A stretch of DNA of 64,000 nt, taken from assembly GCF_028476545.1 (NCBI RefSeq), contig NW_026732021.1, forward strand, positions 682,001 to 746,000, written 5' to 3'. Under the pieces are notes generated by a model, which saw only the letters and a program-made list of their open reading frames with translations, did no database searches and was not told where the DNA came from. A program made the translations under genes and the position numbers. Below, one piece after another: positions 35,801 through 43,947 of the stretch. Every line of letters begins with the position of its first letter. Within the stretch, counting starts at the first letter, position 1. Source of the DNA: Physella acuta. Its lineage: Eukaryota; Mollusca; Gastropoda; Physidae.

Positions 35801-36648
35801 CCTTATATAAGAAACTCGCTTGTATCGAGTCTACGCCATACATTTAAAGTGTCGTTTTATTCATTACTTCTGCTCAAATCAATTTAGGAGTCCCACGATT
35901 CTCATCTGTAATTTTTTCACTTTAAAGTTTAAAACTAATACAAGAATCGCATTGATTCACTGTAGCGGCATGATGCTGACTCACCACTAGGTCACCCCCC
36001 ACCCAACGACTTTATATTAGCCGAGCTAAAGTGTGGTTAATTAGATGTCACCCCCCCCCCCCCCCCATTACACACACCTCCTGGATAATGTCACTCAATA
36101 CTTAAATATGTTTACAATTTTATGAGGTGTTAAATTTAAAAGAAAAAGCAGATTTTCTAAATCAGGTCGACTATTGTTTTCGTTTCGGTGTCACCCTCTT
36201 GGTGTAGTGTGACAGTGTCACCTGGTGGATCCAACCCCCCCCCCCCCCCCCCCCCCCATCCCCATGAATACCATAATTGTATCGTTACTGCCTAACGCCA
36301 TAAACAGTTTAAAATGCAAACTAGTAACGCGCAGTCTAAAAATAAAATGGTATGTGGCAATTTTGTTTGCTATACGGTTAAAACTTTGAGACGTTTTTTT
36401 TTTTTCTTTCGTTCGCCAGACAGAACTTTGAGAGCCACTTCTACCCCGTGAAGGTCCCGATGCCAATTTTTACCCACGGCTCCATGTTCCTCCGCTCCAT
36501 AGAATCCTACCCAGCTCTGGTGGCCTGGATCAAAGACGTCTTACAAACCCGCACTGACGTCTGGTTTGTCACGCCCAAACAGGTGCTGCAGTGGATGAAA
36601 CAGCCGCTGACCAACGCTCAGATGATCCAGCAGAAGTGGGGCTGTTAG
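29801..36648 (+). CDS. Secreted chitin deacetylase 1: CBM14, mucin-like linker, CE4 domain
   Basis: Seven exons join in phase: 29801-30033, 30761-30834, 31193-32489, 33090-33237, 34960-35180, 35622-35786 and 36420-36648, giving 788 residues. Residues 1-25 are a signal peptide. Residues ~28-97 form a chitin-binding type 2 (CBM14) domain ending YDVFSGTCNWPLFASC. Residues ~103-465 are Thr/Ser/Pro-rich and probably O-glycosylated, encoded largely by ACA and TCA repeats. The CE4 polysaccharide deacetylase domain then carries TFDDGV (~501-506), SHTINH (562-567, metal His residues) and RAPY (609-612), and a FTHG motif in the last exon. It should remove acetyl groups from chitin outside the cell. The first ATG followed by the signal peptide sets the start. 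The protein is much longer than typical arthropod CDAs because of the linker. Intron phases match the paralogue at 43948. The function is well supported; tissue role (gut, radula, shell) is unknown. Confidence 0.9.
32455..32800. repeat. Repeats at exon 3 donor of chitin deacetylase 1
   Basis: The last ~34 coding bases of exon 3 plus its donor region (ACATAACCAACC, TGGCTGCCGGATAAAGTAGG) recur once, diverged, at about 32590-32640. Around them lie about ten copies of a 27 bp unit, ACTCATTCACTATTGTCACA ACTTTTA. Confidence 0.8.
32892..32907 (+). repeat. Poly(G) tract in intron 3
   Basis: Run of about 16 G within the intron upstream of exon 4. Confidence 0.75.
33240..33710. repeat. ~20 bp degenerate minisatellite split by a MITE
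   Basis: Repeats of AAACATTCAGGGTGCTACTA begin a few bases after the exon 4 donor and resume after the hAT-like MITE at 33433-33617. Confidence 0.75.
33433..33617. mobile_element. hAT-like MITE, TIR CAGAGGCGTAG
   Basis: CAGAGGCGTAG at the left and CTACGCCTCTG at the right are perfect inverted repeats. ATTCAGGG directly flanks both ends as an 8 bp target duplication, although the host minisatellite also contains that word. The interior has GGCGCCC-rich subterminal repeats and no coding capacity. Confidence 0.8.
34127..34270 (+). mobile_element. Helitron-like fragment
   Basis: TATATATATAATTCTC at the start and TAGGGGCAGATAATTTAG near the end match the better copies at 37857, 38237 and 41091; the middle has diverged and the 3' hairpin end is missing. 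Confidence 0.5.
34285..34360 (+). mobile_element. tRNA-like sequence (SINE head or tRNA pseudogene)
   Basis: TGGTCGAGTGGTTGGG fits a tRNA A box and GGTTCAAATCT (34338-34348) fits a B box at suitable spacing. The flanking strands do not pair into a sound acceptor stem, so it is called tRNA-derived rather than a tRNA gene. Confidence 0.5.
34526..34904. repeat. Long near-perfect inverted repeat (~140 bp arms)
   Basis: Bases 34526-34666 are the reverse complement of 34763-34904 with very few mismatches, separated by a ~96 bp loop. Landmarks are CCCACGTTTTCTGATTGAAC in the left arm and GTTCAATCAGAAAACGTGGG in the right. It lies in intron 4 of chitin deacetylase 1, shortly before exon 5, and would fold into a strong hairpin in the pre-mRNA. 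It may be a fold-back transposon, but no target duplication is evident. Confidence 0.85.
35345..35612. repeat. ~32 bp minisatellite leading to exon 6 acceptor
   Basis: About eight copies of CTGACCACACAACCTATCCA ACCCTGTAATAA. The last, diverged copy becomes the acceptor (GACCCCATGCCCTATCCACAG) of exon 6. Confidence 0.8.
36050..36257 (-). repeat. Poly(C) tracts in intron 6
   Basis: C-runs of about 17 (near 36050-36066) and 23 (36235-36257) lie within 200 bp of each other and of the exon 7 acceptor. Confidence 0.8.
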
Positions 36649-37250
36649 TGTTAGGCGTTTGTGCCTCGTTCTGGGGCAGATACTAATGTCGGAGTCCGAA
36701 CAACAAATAACCGGTGTTGAATTTTTCTTAATTTTAAACATTAAAACGTATATCTAAGTTTGAGTGGATTTGGTTGTGGACCTTTCTTATTCTCTTGCTG
36801 GTTTTCAGTCCGTGCAGGATGGTATCGATACAGGTATCTCTGGTGGTATGGCATGTCGTATCCTGAATGGTATTACTGAAGATATCAGAGGTGGTATCGC
36901 TGATTATGTCACTGATTTCTGCTAGTCCAGTTATTTTCCCTTCCTTGTCTCGACTACCTACAGCTGCATGTTTGACCTAAGTACTGGCTATACGTGAATA
37001 GTGATTTATAACATAATTTATAATTTGCTAATACATTTTTACAGAAATTTAACGAAAGTAATTTTTTTTTGTACTTCTGTTTAAACTATTTGGCTACCAC
37101 TACTCGCATTTGATCTGGCAGTTTTTTTCGTTTACTCTCTTTCAATTGATGCCTGAAGCTAATTGAGACAGTTTAACTTAAGTGAATTACCTGATTTAAT
37201 TTTTTTTTAAAGTAGCCTATATTACAGTATTATAGCCCTACTGTGAACAG
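36649..37250. other. 3' flank of chitin deacetylase 1, no gene seen
   Basis: Contains ATTAAA near 36739 as a possible polyadenylation signal, short GGTATC-rich repeats near 36820-36900, then AT-rich DNA. Confidence 0.5.
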
Positions 37251-37266
37251 CACTTTTATTTCTTCG

Positions 37267-37336
37267 CAGTGTTTCTTCCATACTTTTTCTATATAAATTC
37301 CATTGCGTTCGGAAGAGATGCCTGGAAGAAACTCCG
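37267..37336. mobile_element. hAT-like MITE, 70 bp internally deleted copy
   Basis: Ends CAGTGTTTCTTCCA and GGAAGAAACTCCG, flanked on both sides by the perfect 8 bp duplication TTTCTTCG. It is the shortest copy of the family at 359 and 39236. Confidence 0.8.
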
Positions 37337-37409
37337 TTTCTTCGTGGTTCTGAATATTTTCTTTATTTAGGAATTCTAGAACAAGCCAACGTCGTGGGCG
37401 CACTGCACG

Positions 37410-37745
37410 GTCGTCCCAAGATTAACAAGTTCCCCATACACTGAGGGGAACATTGTGGAGTCTATGTCGTCCCCAGATTAACAAGTACCCCATACACTGA
37501 GGGGAACATTGTGGGGTCTAGGTCGTCCCAAGATTAACAAGTTCCCCATACACTGAGTGGAACATTGTGGAGTCTATGTCGTCCCCAGATTTACAAGTTC
37601 CCCATACACTGAGGGGAACATTGTGGGGTCTATGTCGTCCCCAGATTAACAAGTTCCCCATACACTGAGGGGAACATTGTGGTGGGGGGGGGTCACGTTC
37701 TCCCGAGATTTACAAGTTCCCCATACACTGAGTGGAACGTTGTGT
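37410..37745. repeat. ~66 bp minisatellite
   Basis: About five copies of a unit containing GTTCCCCATACACTGAGGGG, AACATTGTGGGGTCTA and GTCGTCCC with variation; no coding capacity. Confidence 0.8.
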
Positions 37746-37856
37746 TGTCGGGGTCTAGATTAATGGTACTTACCCTGGGTTCGATCACGAATTAGGGCGG
37801 AGGTCAAGACAAACACCCGACTCAGATTTTGTATATGCGTAAGATAGAACTATCTA

Positions 37857-38236
37857 TCTATATATATAATTCTCTTCTGGGAGATGCTAGAAAACAAGCT
37901 GTAAACGCACTCCCTACCACCCCCCACCCCTACATGGTCTGGTGAGCTGTCGTTCACTCTAAATGTTTACAAACAGAGCCGATTTAGTGACGACTATTAG
38001 GGGCAGATAATTTAGTTTGAAACGATTTTAAACGTAGGGGGGGGGTAACAAAGTGGAGTTTACTTTAACGGAGAGGGGGGGGGGGGGGTTGTCGCCCTTA
38101 ACGAGCTACTTATAGTGTTTTAAAGAAATATTTTCAGTGGCAGCGTTGGTAGTGTCGAATTCACAAATTATGAATAACTGAAAAGTAGAAAAAACAACAA
38201 CTAAATAGCGGCGTATGATATGCCGCGGGTCGGCTC
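37857..38236 (+). mobile_element. Helitron-like non-autonomous element, copy 1
   Basis: It starts TATATATATAATTCTCTTC and ends with a palindrome GCGGCGTATGATATGCCGC followed by GGGTCGGCTC. A 3' hairpin close to a short CT-type terminus, AT-rich 5' end and absence of terminal inverted repeats fit non-autonomous Helitrons. A second copy follows head to tail with no spacer. Confidence 0.6.
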
Positions 38237-38648
38237 ATATATATAGTTCTCTTCTGGGAGACGTTAGAAAACAAGCTGCAAGCGCCTCCTTACAGTCCCC
38301 TCTTTCTCACTATCACTATCACTACTACCCCCACATGGTCTGGTGAGTTGTGGTCACGCTAAATGTTTACAAAACGTAGAGGCGGGTTTAGTGACGGCTA
38401 TTAGGGGCAGATAATTTAGTTTGAAACTATGTTAAACTTACAGGAGGTCACTAAGAGGAGGCTGCTTTCACGGGGGGGGGGGTGTAGGGTCGTGGTTGGG
38501 GGAAAGGGGGGGGGGGGGGTTAGTGTTTTAAAGCAAATATTTTCAGCGGCAGCATTGGTACTGTCGAATTCACAAATTATGAATTACTGAAAAGTAGAAA
38601 ATAAAACAACTAAATAGCGGCGTATGATACGCCGCGGGTCGGCTCGTT
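38237..38648 (+). mobile_element. Helitron-like non-autonomous element, copy 2
   Basis: Same ends as copy 1: TATATATAGTTCTCTTCTGG at the start, and GCGGCGTATGATACGCCGC then GGGTCGGCTCGTT at the end. It contains poly(G) runs near 38470 and 38508. Confidence 0.6.
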
Positions 38649-39230
38649 AAGTAAAAATGGGTATCTGAAACTGGTGAGGTTCGGCACCTCCAAAATGTAA
38701 CCGTCAACATACAAAAGTACAGGTAAAAGGCTTACCTGACCCTAACACAATTAAAAATTTAACTTATCTAATGGTTTTCTTTTTAAATTAGAGTCAAATG
38801 ATTATCTTAAAATCTATAGCAAGTATAATTAGGCAAACAAATTTACAAGACTTGAATTATTTGTGTTTATCAATTTAATAAAACCCAGATACCTATTTTT
38901 ATTTTTATTACTATTTAATGTTAGGTATTTTCACAAAATTATTACAAGTTGTTTCCCTTAATCCTATTTAATGTTTCAATGGTAAGTAACTAGCCGAAAT
39001 CAAAATTAAATAAACAATTTATATCTTGCACTGACTAAAGTTATATAACAGTAATGTAATACATTATTATATTGATAATGAATATTAAAATTATAAATAA
39101 CATGTAGTTGTAAAAAAAGCTTTAATCCAACGTATGCATTAATATTGGAGAAAGAAATCTGTCATTGTGTTCTTTGTTGACCAGTACGAAGGCTCTTTAA
39201 TTTACTTGAGTTATACTTTTATTTGACGTA
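38649..39230. other. Intergenic AT-rich DNA, nothing seen
   Basis: No open frame, repeat or element recognised. Confidence 0.6.
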
Positions 39231-39235
39231 GTATA

Positions 39236-39416
39236 CAGTGTTTCTTCCAGACTTTTTTCTCCGAGGGGAGGGGAGGGCGGACTAAATTATTCCTGGGGGG
39301 TGGGGTGCGGGTACTGGTAAAAGTATATATGTTCTATATAAATTCCATTTCGTTCGGGAGGCGGTAGACTTTCTACCCCCCTCCCCACCCAGATGAGATG
39401 CCTGGAAGAAACTCTG
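39236..39416. mobile_element. hAT-like MITE, full-length copy
   Basis: CAGTGTTTCTTCCAG at the left, CTGGAAGAAACTCTG at the right, perfect 8 bp target duplication GTAGTATA on both sides. Non-coding, with purine- and pyrimidine-rich arms. Confidence 0.85.
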
Positions 39417-39627
39417 GTAGTATAATACTCCAGTTGGAATGGTGATTGGTGAACATTCAATTGACCACTTTCTTCACGCTAAAATTATTCATGGAATCTG
39501 CTATACAGCTTGACTGGGTTTTTTTCTTCAAATAAACTTGGTTCATTTCTTCTATAATTTACACGGTGTTAAGCAAGTTACTCAATTGAATTTTTACACA
39601 AAATCTGGGATTGAGAAATTGAAGTAC

Positions 39628-40705
39628 GTCCAGATAACAAGCAACTTTGTTAAGACCCCCGTCCAGATAACAAACAACTTTGTTAAGACCCCCCCCCCCA
39701 TGCAGATAACAAGTAACTTTGTTAAGACCCCCGTCCAGATATCAAGCAACTTTGTTAAGACCCACGTCCAGATAACAAGCAACTTTGTTAAGACCCCCGT
39801 CCAGATATCAAGCAACTTTGTTAAGACCCCCGTCCAGATATCAAGCAACTTTGTTAAGACCCCCGTCCAGATATCAAGCAACTTTGTTAAGACCCCCGTC
39901 CAGATAACAAGCAACTTTTTTAAGACCCCCCCCCCCTGCAGATAACAAGTAACTTTGTTAAGACCCCCGTCCAGATATCAAGCAACTTTGTTAAGACCCC
40001 CGTCCAGATAACAAGTAACTTTGTTAAGACCCCCGTCCAGATATCAAGTAACTTTGTTAAGACCCCCGTCCAGATATCAAGCAACTTTGTTAAGACCCCC
40101 GTCCAGATATCAAGCAACTTTGTTAAGACCCCCGTCCAGATATCAAGCAACTTTGTTAAGACCCCCATGCAGATATCAAGTAACTTTGTTAAGACCCCCG
40201 GCCAGATAACAAGCAACTTTGTTAAGACCCCCGTCCAGATAACAAGTAACTTTGTTAAGACCCCCGTCCAGATATCAAGCAACTTTGTTAAGACCCCCGT
40301 CCAGATATCAAGCAACTTTGTTAAGACCCCCGTCCAGATAACAAGCAACTTTGTTAAGACCCCCGTCCAGATATCAAGTAACTTTGTTAAGACCCCCGTC
40401 CAGATAACAAGCAACTTTGTTAAGACCCCCGTCCAGATAACAAGCAACTTTGTTAAGACCCCCCCCCCCCATGCAGATATCAAGTAACTTTGTTAAGACC
40501 CCCGTCCAGATATCAAGCAACTTTGTTAAGACCCCCGTCCAGATAACAAGCAACTTTGTTAAGACCCCCGTCCAGATAACAAGCAACTTTGTTAAGACCC
40601 CCCCATGCAGATATCAAGTAACTTTGTTAAGACCCCCGTCCAGATAACAAGCAACTTTGTTAAGACCCCCGTCCAGATAACAAGTAACTTTGTTAAGACC
40701 CCCGT
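39628..40705. repeat. 33 bp minisatellite, ~33 copies
   Basis: Unit GTCCAGATAACAAGCAACTT TGTTAAGACCCCC with variants ATATCAAG and AAGTAAC, and a longer C-run variant (CCCCCCATGCAG) roughly every 10 units. All the frames open across it on either strand follow from the 33 bp period and are not taken as genes. Confidence 0.9.
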
Positions 40706-40769
40706 GTAGTTAGCTGTTTGACTTTTTATGTCTGTATTTGTTTTTTATTTATTTGCTTGTTTATGTGTT

Positions 40770-40855
40770 GGTTTGTGGCAAATCTTATAACTCAATTTTG
40801 ACCCTCCTCTATTGCAGCTGTTTCGTACAAACCTAATAGATACATTAATCTCTTA
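40770..40855. repeat. Dispersed repeat, copy 2 of 3
   Basis: Matches 265-357 (GGTTTGTGGCAAATCTTATA, then ACTCAATTTTGACC and TGCAGCTGTTTCGTACAAAC). Confidence 0.5.
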
Positions 40856-41090
40856 AAATAATGTAGAAATATCTTATTTTTTAATGTGAGCAGATTTTAA
40901 ATTCGTCGTTTGAAATCAATGTGAAGATCACGAAATTCAACAATACCAGGGGAGATGACAACAGGATTAATCTCAAGCCAACCCTCGATCAGCCCGGTTA
41001 CGTCAGTCGACTGATTGTCACGGTTAGTTGGTTTCATGGACGTTAAGAAGGGGAAAATTGTCTTTTAGAAATCGCATATATAATTATTAT

Positions 41091-41521
41091 CTATCTATAT
41101 ATATAATTCTCTTCTTGGAGACCACAGAAAAAAACAATCGGTAAGCGCGCCTAGCAGCCCCCTCTCTTCCTCTCTAGGCATATCCCTACCACCCCCACCC
41201 CCACATGGTCTGGTGAGCTGTGGCTCAATCATAGAGCCGGGTTTAGTGACGGCTATTAGGGACAGATAATTTAGTTTGTAACGATTTTGAACTTAGGGGA
41301 GGTAACTAAGAGGAGGCCGATTCCACGGGGGGGGGGGGGGGGTGTTTGGGGAAAGGAGGGGGGGGGGGTATCATCCTTTACGAGCCACTGATAGTGTTTT
41401 AAAGCAAATATTTTCAGTGGCAGCATTGGTACTGTCGAATTCACAAATTATGAATTACTGAAAAGTAGAAAATAAAACAACTAAATAGCGGCGGCGTATC
41501 AAACGCCGCGGGTCGGCTCGT
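41091..41521 (+). mobile_element. Helitron-like non-autonomous element, copy 3
   Basis: Begins CTATATATATAATTCTCTTC and ends in the GCCGCGGGTCGGCTCGTT terminus after a GCGGCG hairpin. It contains poly(G) tracts near 41326-41342 and 41360. Confidence 0.6.
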
Positions 41522-41548
41522 TATATATATTCAGTACATTTAAAATGT

Positions 41549-41936
41549 ACGAGCCGACCCGCGGCATATCATACGCCGCTATTTAGTTGTTGTTTTTTTC
41601 TACTTTTCAGTTATTCATAATTTGTGAATTCTACACTACCAACGCTGCCACTGAAAATATTTCTTTAAAACACTATAAGTAGCTCGTTAAGGACGATACC
41701 CCCCCCCCTCCGTTAAAGTAAACTCCACTTAGTTACCCCCCCCCCCTCCTACGTTTAAAATCGTTTCAAACTAAATTATCTGCCCCTAATAGTCGTCACA
41801 TAACCCGGCTCTGTTTGTAAACATTTAGCGTGAACCACAGCTCACCAGACCATGTAGGGGTGGGAGTGGTAGGGAGCGCGTTTACAGCTTGTTTTCTAGC
41901 GTCTCCCAGAAGAGAATTATATATATTGATTATTGT
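41549..41936 (-). mobile_element. Helitron-like non-autonomous element, copy 4 (inverted)
   Basis: Reverse-complement copy that begins, on the plus strand, with ACGAGCCGACCCGCGGC and runs back to TATATATA. Together with copy 3 it forms a tail-to-tail pair with only ~27 bp between the ends. Confidence 0.6.
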
Positions 41937-42399
41937 CACGGTTTTTGATAAGCTTTTTAGCACAATTTCCATACGGACAATTGCGATTATTAACTCGTCA
42001 AGGATGTGTGTCCGATGTGTGTCCGCAGCTTTAAGTTGTATCTCCTCCTCAACGAAGCAATATCGAGGACTAGTTCCAAAAGCAAATATGTTAAGCAAGT
42101 TCCGAGGATGATTGTGGGCTAAAAATTCCCGGAATTCCTTCCTGGATTTCCCGGAAAAGCCAAAAAAAACTCGAAAAAATGCAGTTTTTTGGCCCATATC
42201 TCGGCAACCAGACCACTTAGCGACTTGAAACATTTACCAATCAATTCCTGCCATAATTTAGAACAATATTGCCGAAGAAAGTTTTCAAAAATATCCTTTC
42301 GTTCGGTCACCAAAAATTAATTAAGGAAATTGCGCTTAAATTGTCACTAGACTTTTTATTAACTTGTTTAGTTCATAACTTAAATGTCTTTTTGTCTTT

Positions 42400-42490
42400 T
42401 TTTTCTGTCTGTGGGCTTGTGGCAACTCTTGTTACTCAATTTTCCGCCTTTATAATGAGGGATTTCGTTCAAAGTTGCCAGGTGCGTTCG
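42400..42490. repeat. Dispersed repeat, copy 3 of 3
   Basis: GGGCTTGTGGCAACTCTTGT, then TACTCAATTTTCCGCC and GATTTCGTTCAAAGTTGCCAG correspond to 265-357, diverged. Confidence 0.45.
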
Positions 42491-43740
42491 TCTTGGAAGA
42501 CAACACAAAAATATCCAACTTTAAAATCTAATTAGATATTACACTGGTCTTTAAAATTGCTTTGAAGATTTCAAAATTCAATAAAAATTGGGAGATAACA
42601 TGATTAGGTAAGCAACTAGCGATCACTAAATCAGCACGATGAACTATTGAGAGCTGTTCTTCCCCGCCTCCTAGTTTGAAAACCACTGGCTTAAGAGATC
42701 TCTGATGAAATATTCAAAGAGACACGGCATATGAAGGAACAGGGTATCAACATAAGTAATAATAAGAATTAAGATTATCCTTGAAATGTGATAGGTTCAC
42801 ACGCAGTGTTCGAGTGAAATAAACACCATTAAGAATAAGTTGTGTTCGTGGTAATATCACAACATTGTGTAGAAGGTGGGGATTGGGAGGGGGTGTTAAG
42901 TTAATTCATCTAAGCAAAGCTTAGTGGTTTCGAAGAACTCAAGGCTTTTGCTAGAGTCAACAAAAACAACTTACAATAGATCTACGCCTTGTTTGTAGGA
43001 TATAAACATAATCCAGGATATTGGGATAGAAATGGGTAAACAAGGCCACCCGAAATGAATTCCTGGAACCCTCAGACACGCACCGATGATAATGGCTACC
43101 GCTGTTGAATACTACATTTTTCATTCTGTAATACTGTAATAAAACCAAAGTTGCAGGATAAATAGAAAAATGTATTTCAATCCAAAACTTTCAAGTCTAA
43201 TATTTATATTAGTGCAGTTTAGTTGACTGATCTAATAATTGCTAAGTCCGGTATTTCAGTCCTGTGTTTAAATGAACTAATCTAGAATCAATTCCGGCGG
43301 TTAAGTAAACTAATCTAGCATTCAAGTCTGAAAGCTTAATTCAAAAATTCTAATCAGAAATTTAAACCAAATAAAAACTATGCTGGGTCATAAAAACAGC
43401 CTACGAATGTGGTATTAACTTCAAACATTTCATATAACAAGAAGTGGAAGGGGGGGGGGCAGAATTAATAAGTCTGATACCTTTATAATCTTACATAACA
43501 CTATAACCACGATTCCGTATTTTAAATCTAAGACATGCTGTTTACGTTATATTTGAGTGTTTCTAGAAAACAGATTTTGTTTCAAACGATTAACCAGTGT
43601 TAATGACTTCTAAACTAAATAAACAAAGCAAAACATGAAATCTCCATGTACTATAAAGGTTGGGGAGGTTGGGGGAATATGCGCAGGTGTAATCAGGACA
43701 CGGCCTATCCTGTCGTCTGCTAACTGGACCCAGGTGAGAA
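42491..43740. other. Intergenic DNA upstream of chitin deacetylase 2
   Basis: No gene or repeat recognised apart from a short G-run near 43451. Confidence 0.55.
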
Positions 43741-43748
43741 TATCCCCC

Positions 43749-43755
43749 TATAAAG
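43749..43755 (+). promoter_or_regulatory. Possible TATA box of chitin deacetylase 2
   Basis: TATAAAG about 190 bp before the ATG at 43948, in moderately GC-rich sequence. Position and form fit a core promoter; no start-site data are available. Confidence 0.4.
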
Positions 43756-43947
43756 CTTGGCACAGGGCAAAATCTCCTTTGTAATTAGCGAGCTGTCTGT
43801 CTCAAGCTCAACATAGCTATTACCTTTTTTTTTCGAAGTAAGAAGTTACTAAAATATTTCATTTAAAATAAGAAGTTATTTGAATATTGGATCCAGAGTA
43901 AGAAGTTACCTGAATATTTAATTTAAAAACGTAGGTGTCAGCTAACC

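Noticed and set aside
39538-40586. Several open frames on both strands reading VQITSNFVKTP or TKLLVIWTGVL
   Set aside because: The 33 bp tandem array keeps all frames open; no start context, splice sites or homology.
39628-40705. CRISPR-like regular repeats
   Set aside because: Units abut directly with no unique spacers, and the DNA is from an animal; this is a minisatellite. The same holds for the other arrays.
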